DNA of 33,424 nucleotides from Flavimaricola sp. Its GTDB lineage: Bacteria > Pseudomonadota > Alphaproteobacteria > Rhodobacterales > Rhodobacteraceae. The DNA is taken from contig JAQWWH010000027.1 of NCBI GenBank assembly GCA_029255105.1, positions 1 through 33,424 on the forward strand, in the 5' to 3' direction. The stretch's first letter is position 1. Every line of letters starts with the position of its first letter. Below are positions 13,654 through 21,896 of this stretch, piece by piece. A program made the translations under genes and the position numbers. Under the pieces are notes generated by a model that searched no databases, was not told where the DNA came from, and saw only the letters and a program-made list of their open reading frames with translations.

Positions 13654-13683
13654 CCCCGCCGGATCGCTCTGGCGGGGTTTTTT
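13654..13683 (+). terminator. Intrinsic terminator of rpoH
   Basis: CCCCGCC (13654-13660) pairs with GGCGGGG (13671-13677) around a 10-base loop and is followed by six T residues. It begins 33 bases after the rpoH stop codon and isolates rpoH from the oxidoreductase gene. Confidence 0.92.
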
Positions 13684-13746
13684 GTGGTACTGGCAGACAA
13701 GCCCGCCGACAGACGATAAACTTCGGCGGACGAATGGGAGAAGACG

Positions 13747-14721
13747 ATGAGCAAGACAATTCGATGGGGCATTCTGGGAGCGGCGAATTTCGCCCGCGAA
13801 CACATGGGACCGGCCATTCATATGGCCGAAGGGACAGAGCTTGCAGCACTTGCCACCAGTTCACCAGCAAAGGCCGGGCCCTTTACAGCCTTTGCGCCGG
13901 GGCTGCGCCTCCACGACAGCTATGACGCGCTGCTGGCCGATCCGGACATCGATGCGGTCTACATCCCCTTGCCCAATCATCTGCATGTCGACTGGACCAT
14001 CAAGGCGCTTGAGGCCGGCAAGCACGTTCTGTGCGAAAAGCCGATCACCCTGCAGGCGTCCGATTTCGATCGCCTGATCGCCGCCCGCGACGCCAGCGGC
14101 AAGCTGGCTGCCGAAGCCTTTATGATTGTGCACCACCCCCAGTTCGTCCGGGCCCGGGAACTGGTGCAGGGCGGGGCGATTGGCAATCTGGTCCATGTGG
14201 ATACGGTGTTCAGCTACAACAACACGGATCTGTCCAACATCCGGAACCAGGCAGAGGCCGGGGGTGGCGGACTGCCTGATATCGGGGTCTATACCTTTGG
14301 GGCGGCCCGCTTTGTGACCGGGCAAGAGCCGGACAAGATCCTGTCCGCCCGGCTGCGCTTTGAAAACGGAGTGGATGTCTTTGCCCAGGTAGCGGCAGAT
14401 TTTCCGGGCTTTACCTATGGGGCTGTCGTCTCAACCCGCCTCTTCAACCGGCAGGAAATTGTGTTTCACGGCGACGAAGGGCTCTTGCGGCTGACCTGTC
14501 CTTATAACGCCAACGTCCACGACATGCCCCGGCTTGAGATGGAAACCGCCGGGATGACCGTGACCTCGCAACGCTATCCGGGGATCAATCAATATGTCAT
14601 TCAGGTTGAGAACTTTTGCAAAAGCGTCCGGGACGGGGTGGCCTATCCTTGCCCGCTTGAGTTCAGCCGGGGCACGCAGGACATGATCGATATGGTCTTT
14701 GCCGTAGGCGGCAGAGGCTGA
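13747..14721 (+). CDS. Gfo/Idh/MocA family oxidoreductase
   Basis: An NAD(P)-dependent dehydrogenase of the glucose-fructose oxidoreductase/inositol dehydrogenase family; the substrate, probably a sugar or polyol, is not evident. The 324-residue product has an N-terminal Rossmann fold with WGILGAANFA (residues 6-15) and the conserved AVYIPLPNHLHVDW and HVLCEKPIT, whose Glu-Lys-Pro is the family hallmark (Lys catalytic). The C-terminal alpha/beta domain follows with GGGGLPDIGVYTFGAARFVTG, where the Asp and nearby residues complete the active site. There is no signal peptide. A good GGGAGA precedes the ATG. It stands alone with DUF4389 downstream, 18 bases away, likely co-transcribed. Confidence 0.93.
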   Translation: MSKTIRWGILGAANFAREHMGPAIHMAEGTELAALATSSPAKAGPFTAFAPGLRLHDSYDALLADPDIDAVYIPLPNHLHVDWTIKALEAGKHVLCEKPITLQASDFDRLIAARDASGKLAAEAFMIVHHPQFVRARELVQGGAIGNLVHVDTVFSYNNTDLSNIRNQAEAGGGGLPDIGVYTFGAARFVTGQEPDKILSARLRFENGVDVFAQVAADFPGFTYGAVVSTRLFNRQEIVFHGDEGLLRLTCPYNANVHDMPRLEMETAGMTVTSQRYPGINQYVIQVENFCKSVRDGVAYPCPLEFSRGTQDMIDMVFAVGGRG

Positions 14722-14739
14722 CAACCAGGAGACCAGACA

Positions 14740-15048
14740 ATGCCTTTGAGTGACGACGACAAGGCCATGGGCCGAATGACGGGCGAACAGAACGAACCGG
14801 CGCAGCCTGAGAACATGGTTCTCCGGCTGGTCCATATGATCCTGATCGCCATCATGATCTCGATCGCGCAGACCGTTCTGGGGGTCGTGACGGTGATCCA
14901 GTTCGTCATCATGCTGATCAACCAGCGCCATCCGAACGAGAACCTGGCGGAATTCGGGACCTCTCTCGGGATCTGGATCGCCAAGGCTGCCCGCTACCAG
15001 ACGGCCGCGTCAGAGGTGAAACCCTGGCCATGGACCGAACTGGACTGA
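14740..15048 (+). CDS. DUF4389 family membrane protein
   Basis: The 102-residue product has a charged N-terminus and one long or two tightly packed hydrophobic helices at about residues 27-60 (LVHMILIAIMISIAQTVLGVVTVIQFVIML). A soluble tail contains NENLAEFGTSLGIWIAKAARYQTA and ends KPWPWTELD, the pattern of DUF4389 (function unknown). AGGAG about 8 bases before the ATG supports the start. It follows the oxidoreductase gene by 18 bases and is convergent with pepF; a perfect 11-base-stem palindrome lies between the two. Confidence 0.82.
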   Translation: MPLSDDDKAMGRMTGEQNEPAQPENMVLRLVHMILIAIMISIAQTVLGVVTVIQFVIMLINQRHPNENLAEFGTSLGIWIAKAARYQTAASEVKPWPWTELD

Positions 15049-15065
15049 GGATGGATGGTGGACAG

Positions 15066-15091
15066 GTAAGGTGGGTTTAGACCCACCTTAC
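15066..15091. terminator. 11-base-stem palindrome between convergent genes
   Basis: GTAAGGTGGGT (15066-15076) and ACCCACCTTAC (15081-15091) are perfectly complementary around TTAG. It lies in the 55 bases between the convergent DUF4389 and pepF stop codons and can serve both strands as a transcription stop. It shares GTAAGGTGGGTTT with the hairpin upstream of ribB, so it is also a dispersed repeat. Confidence 0.75.
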
Positions 15092-15103
15092 TTCGAAGCC
15101 TGC

Positions 15104-16921
15104 CTATTCTTCCATCGCCTCGAGTTCGTCGATCATGCCTTCGATCATCGACAGGCCCTTGGCCCAGAAGTCGGGGTCAGAGGCATTAAGGCCGAAGGGG
15201 GCCAAAAGCTCTTTGTGATGCTTCGACCCACCGGCCTTGAGCATGTCAAAGTACTTTTCCTTAAAGCTTTCTCCGCTTTCCTCGTAGACCGCGTAAAGCG
15301 CGTTCACCAGGCCGTCTCCGAACGCATAAGCATAGACGTAGAACGGTGAATGGACGAAATGCGGGATGTAGGCCCAGAAGGTCTCATACCCGTCCATGTA
15401 GTCGAATGCCTCGCCAAGGCTTTCGGCCTGCACTGACATCCACAAGGCATTGATATCGTCCGGCGTCAGTTCGCCCTGACCCCGTGCAGCGTGCAGTTTG
15501 CATTCGAAATCGTAAAAGGCGATCTGGCGCACGACCGTGTTGATCATATCCTCGACCTTACCGGCCAGCAGGGTCTTGCGTTCGTCCGTGGTCTTGGCCG
15601 CCCCGAGAAGTTTCTTGAAGGTCAGCATTTCGCCAAAGACCGACGCGGTCTCGGCAAGGGTGAGGGGGGTGGAGGACAACAGCTCGCCCTGGCCCGCCGC
15701 CAGAACCTGGTGCACACCGTGGCCGAGTTCATGGGCCAGTGTCATGACATCGCGGGGTTTGCCAAGGTAGTTGAGCATGACATAGGGGTGCACTTCGGTG
15801 ACCGTGGGGTGTGCAAAAGCACCCGGGGCCTTGCCCGGTTTGACCCCGGCATCGATCCAGCCACTGGTAAAGAAGGGCTTGGCAAGTTCGGCCATGCGGG
15901 GATCGAAGTCGGCATAGGCCTCCATGACCGTCTGTTCTGCCTCGTCCCAGCTGACGGTCCGCGTCGCCTCGATCGGGAGGGGGGCGTTGCGGTCCCAGAC
16001 CTCCATCCGCTCCAGTCCCAGCCATTTTGCCTTGAGCTTGTAATACCGGTGCGAGAGGCGCGGATAGGCGTCCACGACAGCATTCCGAAGCGCCTCGACT
16101 ACCTCGGGCTCAACATGGTTGGACAGGTGCCGCCCGGTTTGTGGGGTCGGCATGCCGCGCCAGCGATCCTCGATCTCTTTTTCCTTGGCCAGCGTGTTGT
16201 GGATACGCGAGAAGGTCTTGACGTGCTGACCAAAGACCTCGGCCAGAGCGCGGGCCCCTGCCTCGCGCCGGGACCGGTCGGGATCGGTCAGAAGGTCGAG
16301 CGTGCCTTCGATGTTCAGCTCTTCCCCGTCAACGGTGAAGGTAAGCCCGGCGATGGTCTCGTCAAAGAGCCGGTTCCAGGCCGCTGCGCCCACGGTAGAC
16401 TGATCGTGCAGGAACTTTTCCAGCTCGTCCGACAGTTGATAGGGCTTCATCGCCCGCATCCGGTCAAACACCGGTTTGTAGCGCGCCAGATCGCCGTTGG
16501 TTGCCAGCAGAGAGGCCAGGTGCCCCTCGTCCAGGCGGTTGAATTCCAGCCCCCAGAAGACCAGCGGCGTGGTATAGGCGGTGATCCGGTCCTGGCAGTC
16601 GGACAGGAACTTGGCCCGCTCGGAATCCGTGGTCATCTGGTAGTAGCGCAATCCGGCAAAGGACATGATCCGCCCTGCGATCACGTCGATCTTTTCATAG
16701 CGCAGCACGGCGTCGAGCAGCCCGTCCGCATCGAGTTGGTCAAGGTTGCCTTCATAGGCCTGGGCGAAATCGGCGCAGGCCGTCTCAAGCCAGTCCATAT
16801 CCCGCTTGATCTCGGTCGAGGAGGCATCCGGGTAAAGGTCCGTCAGATCCCATTCGGGCAGTTTGCCAAGGTTCTTGCCGCCATTGGCGGTGGCATCGAA
16901 GACGGGGCGGGGCAGTTGCAT
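15104..16921 (-). CDS. pepF: Oligoendopeptidase F (M3 family metallopeptidase)
   Basis: A cytoplasmic zinc peptidase that trims oligopeptides. The 605-residue product has the M3 zinc motif HELGH at residues 397-401 within LAHELGHGVHQVLA, and the third ligand Glu in the following ETASVFGEML. The N-terminal helical part includes PEWDLTDLYPD, a conserved M3B feature, and the C-terminus has the substrate-channel residues IPHFVHSPFYVYAYAFGD. Length is normal for PepF. ATG 16921 has GAGG 7 bases upstream; ATG 16933 is a near alternative, and the much longer open frame beyond is noise. It is transcribed away from the ligase region with a repeat element in between. Confidence 0.94.
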   Translation of the reverse strand: MQLPRPVFDATANGGKNLGKLPEWDLTDLYPDASSTEIKRDMDWLETACADFAQAYEGNLDQLDADGLLDAVLRYEKIDVIAGRIMSFAGLRYYQMTTDSERAKFLSDCQDRITAYTTPLVFWGLEFNRLDEGHLASLLATNGDLARYKPVFDRMRAMKPYQLSDELEKFLHDQSTVGAAAWNRLFDETIAGLTFTVDGEELNIEGTLDLLTDPDRSRREAGARALAEVFGQHVKTFSRIHNTLAKEKEIEDRWRGMPTPQTGRHLSNHVEPEVVEALRNAVVDAYPRLSHRYYKLKAKWLGLERMEVWDRNAPLPIEATRTVSWDEAEQTVMEAYADFDPRMAELAKPFFTSGWIDAGVKPGKAPGAFAHPTVTEVHPYVMLNYLGKPRDVMTLAHELGHGVHQVLAAGQGELLSSTPLTLAETASVFGEMLTFKKLLGAAKTTDERKTLLAGKVEDMINTVVRQIAFYDFECKLHAARGQGELTPDDINALWMSVQAESLGEAFDYMDGYETFWAYIPHFVHSPFYVYAYAFGDGLVNALYAVYEESGESFKEKYFDMLKAGGSKHHKELLAPFGLNASDPDFWAKGLSMIEGMIDELEAMEE

Positions 16922-16984
16922 CGGAAACCTCATGTTTTTGCTGGTCCCTACATAGTGTCCCGTCGCGCGGGTGGAAAGTGCGGA

Positions 16985-17017
16985 GCCTCCGGCGGGAGTA
17001 TTTGGGACAAAGCGAAG
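16985..17017 (+). repeat. Intergenic 33-base repeat element, copy B
   Basis: It begins GCCTCCGGCGGGAGTATTTG and ends GACAAAGCGAAG, matching copy A (1891-1924) at 31 of 33 positions. It lies just past the stop codon of the minus-strand ligase gene, in the same relative orientation as copy A has to its upstream gene. Confidence 0.85.
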
Positions 17018-17033
17018 GGGGGGTGGTGAGTGG

Positions 17034-18623
17034 TTAGCCGAACTGTGCCAGCATCTGGCGCAGGTCCTCAAGCGTGTTGACCTCGCCTGCCGGTTTGTCC
17101 TGCCGCCAGCGCGCCATGCGCGGGAACCGGAGGGCCACGCCGGATTTGTGGCGCGGCGAGGCCTGGATCCCTTCAAAGGCGATCTCGAACACAAGGGTCG
17201 GTGTGACCTGCCGGACCGGGCCGAAGCGTTGTTGCGTGTTCTTGCGCACCCATGCGGTGATGTCGCGGAATTCTGCGTCTGTCAGGCCGGAATAGGCCTT
17301 GGTGAAGGGGACGAGGCTGTCGCCATCGCGCACGGCAAAGGTGAAGTCCGTGAAAAGGTTGGCCCGTCTGCCTGAGCCGGCCTGGGCATAGATCATGACG
17401 GCGTCGATGGTCAGGGGATCGACCTTCCATTTCCACCAATCCCCTTTTTTGCGCCCGGCGAGGTAGGGGCTGTCGAGCCGTTTGAGCATGAGCCCTTCGG
17501 CGCCGAGGTCCCGGCTTTCGACGCGGGCGCGGGCGAGGGCCTCGAGGTCCTCAAACGGCACTTGTGGCGACAGCCGCAGTGGCAGGTCGGGGGGCAGGCT
17601 GGCGCAGAGCGATTCCAGTTGTTTTCGTCGCGCCGAGAAGGGCTGCTGCCGGATGTCCGTGCCACCGGCCTCGAGCAGGTCGTAGGCCATCAGGATCACC
17701 GGGGCCTCAACCAGCAGCTTTTTCGGGACGGTCTTGCGCCCGATCCGCTTTTGCAGGGTTGCAAAGGGCAGCGGGCCATTGGTGTCATGGGCGAGGATTT
17801 CGCCGTCGATAACCGTGCCGGCTGGCAGGAAGTCCTTGAGCACGGCCAGTTCGGGGAACCGGTCCGTCATCACTTCTTCCCCCCTGCTCCACAGGTGATG
17901 TGTCCCGGCCCGGCAGATCAGCTGGCCCCGGATGCCATCCCATTTGCGTTCGGCGGACCAGGCCCCGACGGGGGTAATCTGGTCCGTCTCCTCAAGCCCG
18001 TAGGCCAGGTAGAAGGGGTAGGGGCGCGAGAGGGCGGCGGTCGGGTCGGGTACTTCGATCAGCCGGTGCCAATCGGTTGTTTCGGGGGTCCAGTTGCCCA
18101 TCAGCCGGTGGGTCAGTTCGGCCTCGTCTATGCCTGTGGCAAGGGCAAGGGCGCGTGTCATCAGTTTCTGGCTGACCCCCACCCGGAAACCGCCCGTCAG
18201 CAGTTTGGTGAACAGGAACCTCTCAGTCGGGGGCAGGCCGTCCCAGGCGGCCAGAATGCCGGCCTTGCGGCGTGCATCGTCCTGTGTCGAGAGGGTCTTG
18301 AGGTGTCCGATCCAGTGGGTGAGGCTGTGATCGGAGGTGGTCGTGGCGGGCGGCAGGATCAGGGCGATCGTTTCGGCCAGATCCCCCACCACCGGGTAGC
18401 ATTCTTCAAACAGCCACAAGGGCAGCCCGGCCTTTTCCGCCGCCCACTCCCGCAGCACCGAGGCAGTGATCAACCGCCGTGGTCGCCGACCCGAGAAGAG
18501 GGCAATGGTCCAGAGCCGGTCGTCCTCGGGGGCCTCGCGGAAGTAGCTGGCGAGGGCCTCGACCTTGGCCTTGGTCGAGGTGGTTTGGTCGACGGAGGCG
18601 TAGAGGGCTGCGAACCGCTTCAT
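17034..18623 (-). CDS. ATP-dependent DNA ligase
   Basis: Seals nicks in duplex DNA with ATP; in bacteria such ligases are accessory to NAD-dependent LigA. The 529-residue product has an N-terminal helical domain (about residues 1-200, with LLTGGFRVGVSQKL). In the nucleotidyltransferase domain, AERKWDGIRG places the adenylated Lys at 227. WSRGEEVMTDRFPEL, VIDGEILAH, GAEGLMLKRLDSPYLAGRK and WWKWK (motifs III-V) follow. A C-terminal OB domain contains ALRFPRMARWRQDK. It belongs to the type found in the Lhr-Lig-Exo-MPE repair cluster. Its ATG overlaps the stop of the exonuclease gene as ATGA, so the two are coupled. Lhr helicase and the phosphoesterase are not adjacent here. Confidence 0.95.
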   Translation of the reverse strand: MKRFAALYASVDQTTSTKAKVEALASYFREAPEDDRLWTIALFSGRRPRRLITASVLREWAAEKAGLPLWLFEECYPVVGDLAETIALILPPATTTSDHSLTHWIGHLKTLSTQDDARRKAGILAAWDGLPPTERFLFTKLLTGGFRVGVSQKLMTRALALATGIDEAELTHRLMGNWTPETTDWHRLIEVPDPTAALSRPYPFYLAYGLEETDQITPVGAWSAERKWDGIRGQLICRAGTHHLWSRGEEVMTDRFPELAVLKDFLPAGTVIDGEILAHDTNGPLPFATLQKRIGRKTVPKKLLVEAPVILMAYDLLEAGGTDIRQQPFSARRKQLESLCASLPPDLPLRLSPQVPFEDLEALARARVESRDLGAEGLMLKRLDSPYLAGRKKGDWWKWKVDPLTIDAVMIYAQAGSGRRANLFTDFTFAVRDGDSLVPFTKAYSGLTDAEFRDITAWVRKNTQQRFGPVRQVTPTLVFEIAFEGIQASPRHKSGVALRFPRMARWRQDKPAGEVNTLEDLRQMLAQFG

Positions 18624-19696
18624 GTGTCTTGCGCCTCAGGTTCGGTACCGGCCTCGGTTCCGGCCTCGGGGTCGGGGTCGGAAGCCGTGCTGTCCAGCCC
18701 TTCGCCCTCGTATTCGCCCTCGTATTCGGTGGCCACGATCCGGGCATCATAACCCTGATCCTCAAGCCAGCGCCGGAACACGGAAGTATAGCCGTGGGTG
18801 ACAAAGATCCGCTCGGCTCCGGTGGCCTTGATGGCGGTGTTCAACCCATCCCAATCCGCGTGGTCGGACACGATAAAGCCCCGGTCGGCCCCCCGTCTGC
18901 GCCGCACCCCCCGCAGGGCCATCCAGCCGCTGGCAAAGGCGCTGGAGCGGTCGGCCCCGAACTGCCGCGCCCATGTGCCGGACAGGGCCGAAGGCGGGGC
19001 CAGCACCATGGCCCCTGGGTGGGCCTTGCGGTCGCGGCCGGGGGTAACGCGAATCGTGTCGGGCAGGGCGATTCCTTGCCCGCGCAGCACTGCATTGGTG
19101 TTCTCGATCGCGCCATGTGTCAGGATCGGCCCTATGGCCGGGTCAAGCAGCGCCATCAGCCGTTGCGCTTTGCCCAGCGAATAGGCCCCCAGCAACGAGG
19201 TTCGGCCAGCGGCGGCATTGGCGCGCCACCAGCTGTTGATCTCGGCCTTCAGGACGTCGGGGGCGGTCCATTTGAAGACCGGAAGCCCAAAGGTGCATTC
19301 GGTGATGAAGGCGTGGCAGGCAACAGGCTCGAACGGGTCGGACAGGCCATCGTCGACGACCTTGTAATCGCCCGACACCACCCAGACCTCGCCGCCCACC
19401 TCGACCCGGATCTGGGCCGATCCAGGGACATGGCCCGCCGGGTGAAACGAGACCAGAGCCCCGCCGATCTGGCGGGTCTCGGCATAGGGGATGGTGTCCG
19501 CTGTGATGTCACCCAGCCGGTGGCGCATGACGGGGGCGGCGGTGGTGGTGCAAAGGTAGGCGCCCATACCGGGGCGGGCATGGTCGGCATGCCCATGTGT
19601 GATCAGCGCCCGGGGCACCGCTCGCCAGGGATCAATGTAGAAATCGCCGGCCGGGCAGTAGATGCCGCGATCGGTAAGGGTCAGGACTGCGTTCAT
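18620..19696 (-). CDS. Ligase-associated DNA exonuclease (metallo-beta-lactamase/beta-CASP fold)
   Basis: A SNM1/Pso2-like nuclease expected to process DNA ends, possibly crosslinks, for the coupled ligase. The 358-residue product has CPAGDFYIDPW, then the metal motif THGHADHARPG (HxHxDH at residues 34-39), FHPAGHVPGSAQI, SGDYKVVDDGLSDPFEP, the beta-CASP segment TECTFGLP and GAYSLGKAQRLM, and the late FIVSDHADWDGL and FVTHGY. The last 35 residues are an acidic low-complexity tail with EYEGEYEGEG and EAGTEAGTEPEA, coded by short tandem DNA repeats and probably unfolded. No ribosome binding site is visible before ATG 19696. Confidence 0.93.
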   Translation of the reverse strand: MNAVLTLTDRGIYCPAGDFYIDPWRAVPRALITHGHADHARPGMGAYLCTTTAAPVMRHRLGDITADTIPYAETRQIGGALVSFHPAGHVPGSAQIRVEVGGEVWVVSGDYKVVDDGLSDPFEPVACHAFITECTFGLPVFKWTAPDVLKAEINSWWRANAAAGRTSLLGAYSLGKAQRLMALLDPAIGPILTHGAIENTNAVLRGQGIALPDTIRVTPGRDRKAHPGAMVLAPPSALSGTWARQFGADRSSAFASGWMALRGVRRRRGADRGFIVSDHADWDGLNTAIKATGAERIFVTHGYTSVFRRWLEDQGYDARIVATEYEGEYEGEGLDSTASDPDPEAGTEAGTEPEAQDT

Positions 19697-19797
19697 GGGG
19701 CGGAGCGTAGCGCGGTTGGCGGCGCAGGGAAGGGTGCTTGGGGCTTGTGCCTTTGCCCGCTCTGTGGTCGCCTGCCGGCAAAAGAGGAGGACAACCC

Positions 19798-20562
19798 ATG
19801 CGAACAGCGGGTCTCAAGGCGCGGATGGCGGCGGGCGAGGTGCTAAGCGGCACGTTTATCAAGATCCCAGAGGTTTCGGTCATCGAGGTGCTGGCGGGGT
19901 CCGGCCTCGATTTCCTGTGTCTGGATGGAGAGCATTCACCGTTTGACCGGGCCCGGATGGACGCCTGTCTGGCTGTGGCGCGGGCGCTGGATTTCCCGGT
20001 GCTGGTCCGGGTCGGCGCCGGCACGGCCGAGGCGATCCTGCAGGCGATGGATGCCGGTGCCGTGGGCGTCGTGGTGCCGCATGTGGATTCGGTTGAAAAG
20101 GCACAAGCCGTGGCCAAGGCCGCCCATTTCGGGCGCGGTGGGCGCGGCTACGCCGGATCGACCCGCTGGGCTGGTTTCGCGACGCGGCCGATGGGCGATA
20201 TCCTGGATCAGGACGCGCAGACCATCGTCATCGCCCAGATCGAAGAACCTGAAGGGGTCGATGCGGTGGCCGAAATCGCGGCTGTGCCCGGAATTGATGC
20301 CCTCTTTGCAGGCCCCGCCGACCTTTCGGTCGGCTACGGCGAACGCACAGTGGGGACCCCGGCCCTGACGGCGGCCCTTGCCGCCATCGGGGCGGCGACG
20401 AAGGCCGAAGGCAAGGCCTTTGTCACCTGGGTGCCCGATGCGCAGGTGGCCAAGGACTGGTCCCGGCATGGCGTGACGATGTTCTTTGTGGCGTCAGAGC
20501 ATAGCTGGATGCGCGCGGGCGCGGTCGAGGTGGCCAAGGGCATTGCCGAAATCGGCGGTTAA
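19798..20562 (+). CDS. HpcH/HpaI aldolase family protein
   Basis: A class II, metal-dependent aldolase that cleaves 2-keto-3-deoxy or hydroxy acids to pyruvate (or a keto acid) plus an aldehyde; the substrate is not evident. The 254-residue barrel has DFLCLDGEHSPFD with the base His46, RVGAGTAEAILQAMDAGAVGVVVPHVD, QIEEPEGVDAVAEIAAVPGIDALFAGPADLSVG with the metal Glu and Asp, and the usual length. ATG 19798 follows a strong AGAGGAGGAC; the frame is open further upstream but without support. Its stop codon overlaps the stop of the convergent hydrolase in a shared TTAA (20559-20562). Confidence 0.93.
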   Translation: MRTAGLKARMAAGEVLSGTFIKIPEVSVIEVLAGSGLDFLCLDGEHSPFDRARMDACLAVARALDFPVLVRVGAGTAEAILQAMDAGAVGVVVPHVDSVEKAQAVAKAAHFGRGGRGYAGSTRWAGFATRPMGDILDQDAQTIVIAQIEEPEGVDAVAEIAAVPGIDALFAGPADLSVGYGERTVGTPALTAALAAIGAATKAEGKAFVTWVPDAQVAKDWSRHGVTMFFVASEHSWMRAGAVEVAKGIAEIGG

Positions 20563-21515
20563 CCGACGCGGGCGTGGGCGGATTGCTGGACAAAATGCTC
20601 GGCCACCCGGTCGAACATCATCCCGCGCATGGCGGGCGTTTCCATCATGATCTCGTGGCGTGCGCCCTCGACCTCGACCAGTACGCCGCCCGGCCAGGCC
20701 TTCATCCGGTCCCGGATGCGACCGGTGTCCACGATCGCTTCGTCCGAGCCGAGGAACGTCAGCGAGGGCATCTGTGGTGCCCCTTTTCTGGCCAGGCCCA
20801 GCATCTCGAAGAGTGATTCGTTCAGCCAGCGCAGCGATGGACCGCCCAGCCCCATGTCGGGCTGCTGGCGCAGATGCTCTTGCAACCAGGCGAACATTTC
20901 GGGGTCGGAGGTCAGATGGTTTTCCTCGAACGGCGTGCGCAGGACGTAGCTGTCGGGGGTCTGGCCGGGGGCCATGAGGTGGGACATCCGCAACTGCCGG
21001 CTGACCGACGACAGTGTCCAGGCAACAGGGCGCAGGGCAGAGGCCATCTGGATGCCCCACATGGGCGCTGTAAAGGCGCAGGCCTCGACCGGAAGGGCTT
21101 TGTAGAGGGACCGCAGCCCGATGCAGCCGCCCATCGAATGGGCCAGCAGGTAATAGGGCTTTGGCAGACCGCTGGCCCGCACATGTTCCATCATGGCGGA
21201 TACATCGCGCTGGTAGTCAGAAAACGAATCGACATGCCCCAGCATCCGCGAGGGGCGCAGCCTGTCGGCCAAGCCTTGCCCCCGCCAGTCGATGGTGACG
21301 GTGGCAAAGCCGCGATCCCGCAGATCGCGGGCCGCCCGGCCATATTTCTCAACGTATTCAGAGCGGCCGGGGAACAGCAACACGGTTCCCTTGGGGGCGT
21401 CCAGTCCCCAGTGGCCCACCCGGATGCGGACATCATCCGATGTCGTCAGCCAGAAGGCGGCCCCATCGGCGGGGCCGTCTGCAAGGTCGGGAAAGTATGG
21501 CGCAGTCTGGGCCAA
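20559..21515 (-). CDS. Alpha/beta hydrolase (lysophospholipase/monoacylglycerol lipase-like)
   Basis: Probably hydrolyses lysophospholipids or monoacylglycerols. The 318-residue product has the PldB-like layout: VLLFPGRSEYVEKYGR as the oxyanion region (about residues 44-59), TIDWRGQGLADR, the nucleophile elbow LLAHSMGGCIGLR with the serine in HSMGG, LTFLGSDEAIVDT with the acid, and EGARHEIMMETP with the catalytic His. There is no signal peptide. It starts with TTG at 21515, supported by GGAGGGA about 5 bases upstream; no ATG lies nearby in frame. The SCP2 gene is 20 bases upstream on the same strand, so they probably form a two-gene lipid-related operon. Confidence 0.9.
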   Translation of the reverse strand: MAQTAPYFPDLADGPADGAAFWLTTSDDVRIRVGHWGLDAPKGTVLLFPGRSEYVEKYGRAARDLRDRGFATVTIDWRGQGLADRLRPSRMLGHVDSFSDYQRDVSAMMEHVRASGLPKPYYLLAHSMGGCIGLRSLYKALPVEACAFTAPMWGIQMASALRPVAWTLSSVSRQLRMSHLMAPGQTPDSYVLRTPFEENHLTSDPEMFAWLQEHLRQQPDMGLGGPSLRWLNESLFEMLGLARKGAPQMPSLTFLGSDEAIVDTGRIRDRMKAWPGGVLVEVEGARHEIMMETPAMRGMMFDRVAEHFVQQSAHARVG

Positions 21516-21535
21516 TTCGGTCCCTCCGTTTGGGT

Positions 21536-21826
21536 TTAACCCAGGACGCCGGACAGTTTCATGGCCATGCCCATGTCGCCGTCCACGGCAAGCTTGCCGG
21601 TCATGAAAGCGGCGGTCGGGTTCAGGTCACCCTCCAGAATCGATCTGAAGGTATCGGTATCCGCGGTCAGTGTCACATCCGCCCCGTCGTCGCCGGCATG
21701 GGCGCCGTCACTGTCGATCATGATGGCGCCTTCGCCTTCGATGACGAATTTGGCGATGCCGTCAAAACCCTGACCACCCATCTTTGCATTCAGGGCTGCC
21801 ACGGCCTCCTGCACAACGTCACTCAT
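21536..21826 (-). CDS. SCP2 sterol/lipid-binding domain protein
   Basis: The 96-residue product is a single SCP2 domain, a small lipid-binding fold with a hydrophobic pocket. It shows AKFVIEGEGAIMID, ADVTLTADTDTFRSILEGDLNPTAAFMTGKLAVDGDMGMAMKLSGVL, where the LEGDLNPTAAFMTGKL-GDM-L stretch is the family hallmark. In bacteria such proteins bind lipids or acyl-CoAs. GAAAGGAT before ATG 21826 is a good binding site. It precedes the lysophospholipase-like gene by 20 bases, consistent with a shared lipid role, and diverges from the TPR gene by 70 bases. Confidence 0.92.
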   Translation of the reverse strand: MSDVVQEAVAALNAKMGGQGFDGIAKFVIEGEGAIMIDSDGAHAGDDGADVTLTADTDTFRSILEGDLNPTAAFMTGKLAVDGDMGMAMKLSGVLG

Positions 21827-21896
21827 TCGGATATCCTTTCTTCAATGTGATGTTGGAGGCCCTAGTCATGGCCGCCATGAACGCTACACTTCAGAT

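Noticed and set aside
15491..17029. 512-residue plus-strand open frame opposite pepF
   Set aside because: It is the antisense shadow of a clear metallopeptidase gene, with no domain, no binding site and Gly/His/Arg-rich composition typical of GC-rich shadows.
16934..17194. N-terminal extension of oligoendopeptidase F
   Set aside because: The extra 90 residues cross the intergenic repeat and the 3' end of the ligase gene and look like shadow coding; ATG 16921 has a binding site.
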